This document shows, piece after piece, positions 1 to 6,590 of a DNA stretch of 10,090 nucleotides. The notes under the pieces are model-generated. The model made no database searches, was not told where the DNA came from, and worked only from the letters and a program-made list of their open reading frames with translations. The position numbers and the translations under genes are program-made. Source of the DNA: an uncultured bacterium (GTDB lineage: Bacteria > Cyanobacteriota > Vampirovibrionia > Gastranaerophilales > Gastranaerophilaceae); the NCBI GenBank assembly GCA_900554385.1, contig USHE01000064.1:1-10090 (forward strand), read 5' to 3'. Each line of letters opens with the position of its first letter. The stretch's first letter is position 1.

Positions 1-338
1 GCGTACGCGGAATAAGGAGTTTTGACAGCGCATTCACATGAAACGTAATGGATATTGCCTCAATTCCTGTTATCAAGAAATACTCTCACTTACCGATAAT
101 AGTAGATCCAAGCCACGGAACAGGACAAAGATATTTAATAGAACCAATGGCAAAAGCAGGTTTGGTTGTCGGAGCTGACGGAATAATGATAGAAGTTCAC
201 CATGATCCGGAAAACGCACTTTCGGACGGGAAACAAAGTTTATCAATCCCAATGTTCAAAGATGTTATGAAGCGGATTAATGCATTCAATAACAGATTAC
301 ATTACGAAAAAACCTGCCTTTCGGCAAATGTTGAATAA
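1..338 (+). pseudogene. aroF: 3-deoxy-7-phosphoheptulonate (DAHP) synthase, 3' end, interrupted by an in-frame TGA
   Basis: DAHP synthase condenses phosphoenolpyruvate and erythrose-4-phosphate, the first step of the shikimate pathway to aromatic amino acids. Only the C-terminal third is in the window. Bases 3-38 read VRGIRSFDSAFT, matching the family's C-x-RGIRTF region. The same frame resumes after the stop with NVMDIASIPVIKKYSHLP and then the DPSHGTG motif. The family's metal-ligand positions are all present: His at 114-116 (DPSH), Glu at 192-194 (EVHHDP) and Asp at 225-227 (SDGKQSL). The TGA at 39-41 replaces the Arg codon of the conserved T-R-N motif, so one C-to-T change from CGA explains it. 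The ATG at 48 has no Shine-Dalgarno sequence and would make only a non-functional tail. Sequence before the window is unseen. The family call is strong; whether the stop is real or a sequencing/assembly error is open. Confidence 0.82.
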
Positions 339-342
339 AACT

Positions 343-377
343 AAAAAGCCCTCATCGATGAGGGCTTTTTTATTTTT
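343..377. terminator. Bidirectional rho-independent terminator between aroF and miaB
   Basis: Bases 343-370 form a perfect palindrome centred between 356 and 357: an A5 run, GCCCTCAT, CG, ATGAGGGC, then a T run. On the + strand the GC-rich stem is followed by T-rich sequence for the aroF transcript, which ends at 338. On the - strand the A run becomes a U run just past the miaB stop codon (377-379). It serves both convergent genes. Confidence 0.93.
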
Positions 378-1702
378 TATAACAATTCACCTTTTAAATA
401 CCAGGTTTTTGCGCCTATTATTTTAACGTTTATGAATTCACCTGTCAAATCTTTATCACACGGAATATGGACAATTTTATTATTTCGTGTCCTTCCGGTA
501 ACAACATTTTGTCCTTTGTGATTTTGGAAACTTTCAACGAGAACTTCCATTTCACGCCCGATAAATTTAAGATTTGATTTCAGACAATTTTCTTTGACCT
601 TATCATTCAATCGCGCAAGACGTTCTGTTTTAACATCTTCGTCTATATACTTATCAACCCATTTTGCGGCAACAGTTTTTTCACGAGGAGAATATGCAGC
701 CGTATTTGAGTAATCCAATTCAAATTCATCAATCGCAGAAAGAGTTTCTTCAAACTGTTCTTCGGTTTCTCCTGGAAAACCTGCAATGAAATCACTGGTT
801 ATCGTAACGTCTTTTACTTTATCCCTAACTTTTTTGACAATTTTCGCATAAGTTTCACGGTCATAACGCCTGTTCATAGCTTTTAAAACTTCATTGCTCC
901 CTGATTGCATCGGGATGTGAAAATATTCACAAACCTTATCAAGCTCCACGACTGTATCAATCAGGTCATCGGTAATATCCGTAGGATAAGAGGTTACAAA
1001 ACGAATTCTAAAATTTCCATCAAATCCGTTGATATCTCTTAAAAGCTGCGCTAACCTGTAATTTTTATCTTTAAAATCCTTTCCGTAACTATCAACATTC
1101 TGTCCGAGAAGGGTAATTTCTTTAAACCCTTGCGCGAGTGCATCTTTTACTTCCTTGAGGATAATTTCAGGCTGTCTTGAACGTTCTCTGCCTCTTGTAT
1201 AAGGAACAATACAGTAGGTGCAGAAATTGTTGCACCCTTCAGTAATAGAAATCCACGCATTTACAGACTTAACTCTATTTATAGGAAATTCAAAAGCTTT
1301 ATCATCTTCGGTTAAATGGGTTTCCGTACATTCACAAACCCGCTCGCCTGAATTCACTTTTTTAATAATGTCAGGCAGAGAATAAATTTTGTGAGTACCA
1401 AGCACAAAATCAACATAAGGCGCACGACGAAAAACTTTTTCAGCCTTTTGCTGGGCAACACAGCCGCAGATACCGATTTTTATATCTTTACCTTCATTTT
1501 TCCACTTGCCCCAAGTTCCAAGCATACTAAACGCCTTATCTTCACTAAGCTGACGTATGGAACAGGTATTAATCATTAATAAATCAGCATCTTTCGGATC
1601 TTTAGTTTCGGTATAATTCTGACAAGAAAGCATCCCGAGCATTCTCTCAGTATCTGATTTATTCATCTGGCAGCCCATTGTTTCTATATATACTTTTTTC
1701 AT
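377..1702 (-). CDS. miaB: tRNA-2-methylthio-N6-isopentenyladenosine-37 synthase (methylthiotransferase MiaB)
   Basis: MiaB is a cytoplasmic radical-SAM enzyme that adds a methylthio group to i6A at position 37 of tRNAs reading UNN codons, forming ms2i6A. At 441 residues it has the usual length and all three domains. The N-terminal UPF0004 domain has Cys11 (MGCQMN), Cys47 (NTC) and Cys81 (GCVAQ), which bind the auxiliary 4Fe-4S cluster. The radical-SAM domain has the C157-x3-C161-x2-C164 motif inside EGCNNFCTYCIVPYTRGRE, which distinguishes MiaB from RimO and MtaB. A C-terminal TRAM domain spans roughly 375-438. The ATG start has AGGA at 1711-1714, eight bases upstream. It is a single-gene transcript, convergent with aroF and ending at a shared terminator. 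Its leader is structured (see 1719-1800). Confidence 0.97.
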   Translation of the reverse strand: MKKVYIETMGCQMNKSDTERMLGMLSCQNYTETKDPKDADLLMINTCSIRQLSEDKAFSMLGTWGKWKNEGKDIKIGICGCVAQQKAEKVFRRAPYVDFVLGTHKIYSLPDIIKKVNSGERVCECTETHLTEDDKAFEFPINRVKSVNAWISITEGCNNFCTYCIVPYTRGRERSRQPEIILKEVKDALAQGFKEITLLGQNVDSYGKDFKDKNYRLAQLLRDINGFDGNFRIRFVTSYPTDITDDLIDTVVELDKVCEYFHIPMQSGSNEVLKAMNRRYDRETYAKIVKKVRDKVKDVTITSDFIAGFPGETEEQFEETLSAIDEFELDYSNTAAYSPREKTVAAKWVDKYIDEDVKTERLARLNDKVKENCLKSNLKFIGREMEVLVESFQNHKGQNVVTGRTRNNKIVHIPCDKDLTGEFINVKIIGAKTWYLKGELL

Positions 1703-1718
1703 TGAAATATTCCTGTAC

Positions 1719-1800
1719 TCCGCTATTAAATATTACTTTTTTTTGCGATACTCCTGCTCGCACTCCCGCTATTGTCTTAAAAAAAATATTTAACAGCGGG
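1719..1800 (-). promoter_or_regulatory. Structured 5' leader of miaB with alternative hairpins
   Basis: Read on the - strand, bases 1799-1785 pair with 1734-1720 over 15 bp (CCGCUGUUAAAUAUU with its partner, one G-U). This ends five bases from the miaB Shine-Dalgarno AGGA. The same 5' arm (1800-1792) can instead pair over 9 bp with AAUAGCGGG at 1773-1765, so the two folds exclude each other. The arms are visible in sequence; any regulatory role is inference. It could instead be a decayed repeat, because an AATAGCGG(G)AGT unit occurs twice here. Confidence 0.4.
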
Positions 1801-1801
1801 A

Positions 1802-1822
1802 ATTATATACAAATAGATTATA
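1802..1822 (-). promoter_or_regulatory. Candidate miaB promoter, two TATAAT -10 boxes
   Basis: On the - strand, perfect TATAAT hexamers lie at 1822-1817 and 1807-1802, just upstream of the leader hairpin. I see no good -35 at 16-18 bp for either, so it is not clear which is used. Transcripts would begin around 1795-1810, giving a leader of about 100 bases. Confidence 0.4.
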
Positions 1823-1841
1823 CTACAAAAATTTATGGGAA

Positions 1842-1973
1842 GGTATAACAAGTTTACACCAGATACAGTCAAGATTGTCATGCTGAACTCGTTTCAGCAT
1901 CTGTTATATTTGAGACACTGAAACAAGTTCAGGGTGACGATTTATAAGAAATTTAGTGTAAATATGTTATACC
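1842..1973. repeat. MITE/REP-like element, copy 1 (132 bp, terminal inverted repeats)
   Basis: The element starts GGTATAACAAGTTTACAC and ends with the near-complement GTGTAAATATGTTATACC, so it has terminal inverted repeats of about 18 bp. Inside are two hairpins: ATGCTGAA/TTCAGCAT (1880-1900) and CTGAA/TTCAG (1918-1932). The two hairpin arms are also imperfect complements of each other, so the whole element can fold end to end. It contains no ORF. A 71-bp core (1876-1946) matches the reverse complement of 4056-4126 at 66 of 71 positions. TA could be the target-site dinucleotide, as in IS630/Tc1-type MITEs, but this is not proven. Its right end lies two bases before the -35 box of the downstream gene. 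Confidence 0.8.
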
Positions 1974-1975
1974 AC

Positions 1976-2004
1976 TTGACTTATAAGCGTATAAATTATA
2001 TGCT
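1976..2004 (+). promoter_or_regulatory. Sigma-70-type promoter of the acyl-CoA synthetase unit
   Basis: TTGACT (1976-1981), a spacer of exactly 17 bp, then TATGCT (1999-2004). This matches the -35/-10 consensus at 5/6 and 4/6 positions. Transcription would start near 2011, giving a leader of about 39 bases before the ATG at 2050. The -35 box abuts the right end of repeat copy 1. Confidence 0.65.
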
Positions 2005-2049
2005 AATAAGTGATGGTTTCTACATAACTAGCGGATTTAAGGGGAAAAT

Positions 2050-3723
2050 ATGGGATTAAGGCAAAGAAACATTCTTTCACTTTTGGAAGACAGAACAAAC
2101 AATTATAACGACAGAGTAGCACTTGGTATAAAAAATGCTCTTGGCTGGCGGGAATTTACCTACAAAGGCGTGGGTTTGATGTCACGAAAACTTGCGTGGC
2201 ACCTGATAAATGTTGTCGGCGTAAAAAAGGATGAAAAAGTTGCTATCTTATCAGAAAGCAAGCCGGAATACGGAGCTTGCGTGTTTGCGTCAATCCTTGC
2301 GGGAACAACAACCGTTCCGCTAGATGTTAAACTTACAAAATACGAATTAACATCTATCCTTTCAGACTGTGAACCAACTGTAATGTTAGTTTCACAACAT
2401 TATCTTCAAACTGCAATAGCACTTCAGAAAGAAATTCCGTCAATAAAAACAATTCTTGTTATGGATGAACCGTCCTGCAACAGAGAATACAAAAGCATTT
2501 ATGAACTTCCAAACAACTTTGACGAAAAATGGAGAAAAAGAAGCTCCAAATCAACAGTATTCATAATTTATACATCCGGAACAACAGGTGCGCCTAAGGG
2601 TGTAGAAATAAGTTTTACAAACATGTTTTCTCAGCTTGAAGATATGAAGGTTGCTCTTGACGAAATTCTTTCTCTGGAACATGCTAGAATTCTTTCTATA
2701 CTTCCTATGAATCACTTGTTTGAAATGACTGTGGGATTTTCAACATTTTTGAATTATGGTTGCTCTGTATATTATACACAGAGTCTGAAACCTAAAGATA
2801 TACTTGCGATTATGCGAGAAAAACAAATAAACTTTATGATTGTTGTTCCGGCATTTTTGAAATTATTAAAAACTGCAATTGAAGCAGATCTCAATAATGC
2901 ATCTCCGGCAGAACAGACAATGTTTAAATCTTTATACCACATCGCTAAATTTGTACCTTGCAGCGCAATCAGAAAGTTAATGTTCAAAAAAATCCATGAT
3001 AAATTTGGCGGACATTTTATAGGTTGTCTGTCAGGCGGTGCGCCTCTTGATTTACATGTCGGAAAATTCTTTGACAGAATAGGTCTGAAAATATATCAAG
3101 CATACGGGCTGTCAGAAGCAAGTCCTGTTGTATCCGTAAATACCAACAAACGCCGTGAGCTTGCATCTGTTGGCAGACCGTTAAAGAGTTTCACAGTAAA
3201 AACAGATAGCGTAACCGGAGAACTTTTAATCAAAGGTCCTGCTGTTATGAAAGGGTACCACAATCAGGTAGAACTCACAAAATCTGTAATTGATGAGGAT
3301 GGCTGGCTTCACTCTGGCGATATCGCAAAAATAGACAAAGACGGTCATATATTTATCACAGGCAGAATTAAAAATATGATTGTACTCTCCGGTGGTAAAA
3401 AGGTCTTTCCGGAAGAAGTTGAATCTGTATTGGAAAAAAGCGAATACGTAAGCGAAATATGCGTCCTCGGAGTATCAAGAACATTCGGTTCAAAAGACGG
3501 AACAGAAGAAATTGCTGCGGTAATAGTTCCAAAAGATTATCTCTATGACAGATATAGCGAAGAAGAACTGGATAAACTTATCAGAAGCGATATAAAAAGG
3601 CTTTCTACAAGACTTACGGCATACAAAAGACCTGTAAACATTGTAATATCAAGACATCCGCTGCCTCGTACAGCTACTAGAAAAGTAAAAAGAAAAGATG
3701 TTAAAGAACTTGTTACGGCATAG
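2050..3723 (+). CDS. AMP-forming acyl-CoA synthetase (long-chain fatty-acid--CoA ligase-like)
   Basis: This 557-residue protein belongs to the ANL adenylate-forming superfamily, which activates a carboxylate with ATP to an acyl-AMP and then usually transfers it to CoA. All core motifs are intact: the P-loop YTSGTTGAPKG (174-184), LPMNHLFEM (about 219-227), SGGAPL (328-333), YGLSEASP (352-359, with Glu356 as the expected Mg ligand), GWLHSGD (418-424, Asp424 for the ribose) and the hinge GRIKN starting at 438. In the C-terminal LPRTATRKVKR, Lys545 is the expected adenylation lysine. The overall pattern resembles FadD-type long-chain ligases, though it is shorter than many. An acyl-ACP synthetase role cannot be excluded. 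Start: GGGG at 2041-2044 lies five bases before the ATG. It has its own promoter and is followed 11 bases later by a small exported protein. The ligase call is strong; chain length and acceptor are inferred. Confidence 0.9.
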   Translation: MGLRQRNILSLLEDRTNNYNDRVALGIKNALGWREFTYKGVGLMSRKLAWHLINVVGVKKDEKVAILSESKPEYGACVFASILAGTTTVPLDVKLTKYELTSILSDCEPTVMLVSQHYLQTAIALQKEIPSIKTILVMDEPSCNREYKSIYELPNNFDEKWRKRSSKSTVFIIYTSGTTGAPKGVEISFTNMFSQLEDMKVALDEILSLEHARILSILPMNHLFEMTVGFSTFLNYGCSVYYTQSLKPKDILAIMREKQINFMIVVPAFLKLLKTAIEADLNNASPAEQTMFKSLYHIAKFVPCSAIRKLMFKKIHDKFGGHFIGCLSGGAPLDLHVGKFFDRIGLKIYQAYGLSEASPVVSVNTNKRRELASVGRPLKSFTVKTDSVTGELLIKGPAVMKGYHNQVELTKSVIDEDGWLHSGDIAKIDKDGHIFITGRIKNMIVLSGGKKVFPEEVESVLEKSEYVSEICVLGVSRTFGSKDGTEEIAAVIVPKDYLYDRYSEEELDKLIRSDIKRLSTRLTAYKRPVNIVISRHPLPRTATRKVKRKDVKELVTA

Positions 3724-3734
3724 AAAGGAATAAA

Positions 3735-4025
3735 ATGAAAAAAATATTTATAGCACTTGCAATTTTAACAATAACACTGGCAACCCCAACAGCAACACTC
3801 GCAGAATCTACACATGGCACAGACGGCAGCGTATCCGGCAGAAGTGTTGGTGCTGCAATTTGTTCACTACTTGTTTGGCCTGGCATTGGTCAAGCCATAA
3901 ACCACCAATCCAAAGAGAAAAATATCACACACGCTGTTCTCGGATTAACCGGAGTTTTCAGACTTTGGTCTTTTTATGACGCTATAATTGATAGACAAGG
4001 CGGGGTTTGGCATCACAGAATTTAG
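3735..4025 (+). CDS. Small exported or membrane protein of unknown function with a PGIGQ motif
   Basis: I do not recognise this 96-residue protein. It opens with a textbook signal peptide: MKK, a hydrophobic stretch to about residue 20, then ATLAES, with likely cleavage after ALA-type residues near 23. After a polar Gly/Ser linker come two moderately hydrophobic segments, about 36-54 (including LVWPGIGQAIN) and about 66-84 (VLGLTGVFRLWSFYDAI). The protein could be membrane-embedded or periplasmic. The P-G-x-G-Q-x-x-N sequence recalls small TM2-like membrane proteins, but the rest does not clearly fit. AAAGGAA at 3724-3730 gives a good ribosome site five to six bases before the ATG. The start is 11 bases after the ligase stop, so the two are almost certainly co-transcribed. 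The TAG stop overlaps the first base of repeat copy 2. Confidence 0.8.
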   Translation: MKKIFIALAILTITLATPTATLAESTHGTDGSVSGRSVGAAICSLLVWPGIGQAINHQSKEKNITHAVLGLTGVFRLWSFYDAIIDRQGGVWHHRI

Positions 4026-4138
4026 GTAAGTTATAACATATTTACCTTCACTTCGTATAAATCGTAATCCTGAACTTGTTTCAGGGTCTAGAATATAACA
4101 GATGCTGAAACGAGTTCAGCATGACATTATATCTTACC
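4025..4138. repeat. MITE/REP-like element, copy 2 (114 bp, inverted relative to copy 1)
   Basis: It begins GGTAAGTTATAACAT and ends with sequence whose complement is GGTAAGATATAATGT, giving terminal inverted repeats of about 15 bp. Bases 4056-4126 match the reverse complement of copy 1's core at 66 of 71 positions, including both hairpins (CCTGAA/TTCAGG and ATGCTGAA/TTCAGCAT). Compared with copy 1 it lacks about 18 bp beside one terminus. It fills essentially the whole convergent gap between the small exported-protein gene and proA. No long U run follows either hairpin, so it is not a standard intrinsic terminator. Confidence 0.8.
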
Positions 4139-4143
4139 AGAAT

Positions 4144-5394
4144 TTAAATTAAATCTCTATGATGAAATTGCTTATTGCCGTTGGCGTAATCTGCAACAAT
4201 ATGCCCGTTACCAATAAGTTTATATTTATAGATAGTAAGACCTTCCAATCCAACAGGTCCGCGGGCGTGAGTTTTATTAGTAGAAATCCCGACTTCTGCC
4301 CCGAAACCATAGCGGAAGCCGTCAGCAAATCTTGTAGATGCGTTAAAATATACACCTGCTGAATCCACGTTATTCATAAACTTTTCAGCATTTTCAGAAC
4401 TTTTTGTAATTATGCTTTCGGTATGTCCTGAACCGTAAGTATTAATAAGTTCTATAGCTTCATCTATATTGGCTACTGTCTTAACGGATAAAAATTTATC
4501 ACCATATTCATGCGACCAATTTTCAGGATTAAATTCCAGTTTAATCTCAGCAAGCTGTAAAGCAGCAAGTAATTTATCCTTATGCGGAAATTTTTCATGA
4601 ATTAAAAGAGTTTCAACTGAATTACATGCACTCGGATACTGGGTTTTAGCATCTGTAACTACTTTTTCTGCCATTGATAAATCTGCACTTTCATCGACAA
4701 ATATATGACAAATTCCATCAGCATGCCCAAGTACAGGAATTTTTGTATTTTCTTTTATAAATCTTACAAGACTATTGCCGCCGCGCGGAATAATAAGATT
4801 AATATATTTATCACATTTGAGCATTTCGGCAACATCATCACGGGAAAACACCTGATTTAGCACATTTTTTGGGAAATCTACCACCTGCTCCAATGCTGAA
4901 TTTATCACTGATAAAATTGTACGATTTGTATTTTTTGATTCTTTGCCGCCTTTAAGAATTACTGAATTTGAGGACTTTATAGCGAGTGCCGAAATTTGTG
5001 AAATAACATCAGGACGAGCTTCAAAAATTATGCCCAGAACTCCGATAGGACAAGAAACTTTGTAAAGAGTCAAATTTTCGTCCAATTCTCTTACAAAAAG
5101 CTGTTTATTCACAGGATCATCCAATTGTGCAATATCACGAATACCCTGAATCATATCGCGCATTTTATTTTCGTCTAATTTAAGCCTGTTAAATGTAGAC
5201 TTATTTAATTCCCCTGCCGCGACAAGTTTTTCAGCTTCCTTTAAATCTTCAAGATTTGCCGAAAATATTTCATTTTTATGTTCTTCAATTGCATCTGCAA
5301 CCTTAAGCAGAGCCGTATTTTTAACCTCAGTTGACAAACCTGCAATTTCCAAAGAAGCTTTTTTAGCTGATTTTGCAATTTCTATAAAATCCAT
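4144..5394 (-). CDS. proA: Glutamate-5-semialdehyde dehydrogenase (gamma-glutamyl phosphate reductase)
   Basis: ProA reduces L-glutamyl-5-phosphate with NADPH to glutamate-5-semialdehyde, the second step of proline synthesis from glutamate, in the cytosol. At 416 residues it is the normal length. It has the aldehyde-dehydrogenase-type fold with the family motif GIIFEARPD (121-129), the LKGGKES segment (147-153), IIPRGG (201-206), and catalytic Cys257 in TQYPSACNS. The C-terminal RGPVGLEGLTIYKY is also characteristic. The ATG follows the proB stop codon by eight bases. Its Shine-Dalgarno AGAGGT (5399-5404) overlaps that stop, so translation was probably coupled to proB. The frameshift in proB would therefore be expected to lower proA expression if real. 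No lesion is seen in proA itself. Confidence 0.97.
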   Translation of the reverse strand: MDFIEIAKSAKKASLEIAGLSTEVKNTALLKVADAIEEHKNEIFSANLEDLKEAEKLVAAGELNKSTFNRLKLDENKMRDMIQGIRDIAQLDDPVNKQLFVRELDENLTLYKVSCPIGVLGIIFEARPDVISQISALAIKSSNSVILKGGKESKNTNRTILSVINSALEQVVDFPKNVLNQVFSRDDVAEMLKCDKYINLIIPRGGNSLVRFIKENTKIPVLGHADGICHIFVDESADLSMAEKVVTDAKTQYPSACNSVETLLIHEKFPHKDKLLAALQLAEIKLEFNPENWSHEYGDKFLSVKTVANIDEAIELINTYGSGHTESIITKSSENAEKFMNNVDSAGVYFNASTRFADGFRYGFGAEVGISTNKTHARGPVGLEGLTIYKYKLIGNGHIVADYANGNKQFHHRDLI

Positions 5395-5402
5395 ATCTAC
5401 CT

Positions 5403-6544
5403 CTACAATGTCGTAATATTATCACGGGTAATTATTGCGTCATAGTTTTTAAAGTTCAAAATCTTCATAATATCATCAGAATGGTTACCCATCACCCGTT
5501 TGCAGGATTCAGAATCGTAATTCACAATTCCGCGGGCAAATTCAATTCCATTTTCATCAAGAATTGACACAACATCACCTTTATCAAAATCATTCACTAC
5601 ATCAACAACACCAATAGGCAAAAGACTTTTATCTTTATCACAAAGAGCCTTTTTGGCACCGTTGTTGACAATAATTTTTCCTATAATATTTGTTGCATAC
5701 CCAATCCAGCGTTTTTTATCAGAAAGTCCTTCATTTTGCGGAAGGAACATAGTTCCAAAATCTTCGCCGTTAAATATTTTTTTAATTATATAAGGGATTT
5801 TACCGTTAGCAATAAGAACTTTTCCGCCAAAACGAGTGACAAGCCGAGCAGCCTCAAGCTTAGTTCTCATCCCGCCTCTACCGCCTTCTGAAGCATCAGT
5901 TCCGAGCGCGCATATTTCATCCGTAACCTCATCAACTTCACGAATTATTTTTGCATTCGGATTATTTTTTGGATTTTCGTTAAACAATCCATCAACATCA
6001 GACAATATAACAAGCAAATCTGCATCTAATTCACTTGCGACAAGCGCTGACAATTTATCGTTATCAGAGAAGCAAACCTGCATATTTTCATACCTTGGAA
6101 CAATATCCACATTAGATACAGTATCGTTCTGATTAATAACAGGTATAGCTTTAAGCTCAAGAAGTTTATTTAAAGTTGTTCTAAGACTTAAATATCTTGT
6201 TCTAATCCCAAAATCGTCTTCTGTAAGAAGAATTTGAGCGCAACAAGCCCGTAAGTATCTAAACCGCTTTCGTAAATAGACATCAATTTACTTTGACCTA
6301 TTGCGGCGCAAGCTTGTTTTAATGCCGTACCTTTAGTTCCCTCAAGCCCAAGCCGTTTACGTCCTAACCCTACAGCTCCTGAGGTAATAACAATAACTTC
6401 TTTCCCCGCACGGGCAAGAGTTGAAATATCTTCAATAAACGAATAAATTCTAGGCAGGGAGACAAATCCGTCGTCCCCTCTTAAAATATTAGTTCCAAAT
6501 TTAAATACTATACGCTTTGCGTTTATAAAATCTTTTCTGTCCAT
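5403..6544 (-). pseudogene. proB: Glutamate 5-kinase, split by a one-base frameshift
   Basis: ProB phosphorylates glutamate with ATP, the first step of proline synthesis. Two reading frames together make one complete enzyme. The upstream frame from ATG 6544 gives RIVFKFGTN (Lys15 in the kinase nucleotide site) and VITSGAVGLGRK, and runs to DTYGLVA. It then drifts into unrelated residues and stops at 6188. The -1 frame resumes exactly with AQILLTEDDFGIRTRYL, then NQNDTVSNVDIVP, the LSDVDGLF and GGMRTKL motifs, and a C-terminal PUA domain (about the last 105 residues). Restoring one base near 6238-6242 (GTTGC-GCTCAA, expected Gly-Leu-Val-Ala-Ala-Gln) gives about 380 codons, the usual ProB length. 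The downstream frame's first possible start (GTG 6110) is an internal Val codon with no ribosome site. No slippery heptamer is present. All catalytic motifs remain, which fits a very recent lesion or a base-calling/assembly error. Confidence 0.9.
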
Positions 6545-6550
6545 AGCTTT

Positions 6551-6556
6551 ATTATA
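6551..6556 (-). promoter_or_regulatory. Candidate proB -10 box placed for a leaderless transcript
   Basis: On the - strand a perfect TATAAT (6556-6551) is followed by AAAGCT and then the proB ATG (6544-6542). Transcription normally starts about seven bases after a -10, so the mRNA would begin at or next to the A of the start codon. There is no Shine-Dalgarno sequence before this ATG. No convincing -35 is visible, so confidence is limited. Confidence 0.4.
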
Positions 6557-6560
6557 TAAC

Positions 6561-6584
6561 AAAAAGGCGGGAATTTATCCCGCC
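6561..6584 (-). terminator. Rho-independent terminator of gyrA
   Basis: On the - strand, six bases after the gyrA stop codon, GGCGGG (6584-6579) pairs with CCCGCC (6571-6566) across a 7-base loop. Five Us follow (6565-6561). This separates gyrA from proB, so proB should need its own promoter. Confidence 0.9.
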
Positions 6585-6590
6585 CAATTA

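Noticed and set aside
39..41. TGA read as an amino acid (alternative genetic code)
   Set aside because: rfbC ends with TGA in an ATGA overlap typical of normal operons, Trp is encoded by TGG in the other genes, and no other gene contains in-frame TGA. The residue expected here is Arg, not the Trp or Gly seen in known UGA reassignments.
1876..1946. CRISPR array or intrinsic terminator in the hairpin-rich intergenic repeats
   Set aside because: There are only two copies 2 kb apart in opposite orientation with no spacer series, and no U run follows the hairpins. The pattern fits a MITE/REP-type element.
5403..6110. A separate gene for the C-terminal half of ProB starting at GTG 6110
   Set aside because: The GTG is the Val codon of the conserved SNVDIVP stretch, has no ribosome site, and homology continues upstream of it in the same frame to about 6239.
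6188..6250. Programmed -1 frameshift in proB
   Set aside because: The sequence at the break (GTTGCGCTCAAA) has no slippery heptamer, no downstream stimulatory structure was evident, and ProB is not known to use frameshifting.
6188..6562. TTG 6562 as the start of proB
   Set aside because: It lies inside the gyrA terminator's U tract and has no Shine-Dalgarno; ATG 6544 leaves the usual short N-terminus before RIVFKFGTN.
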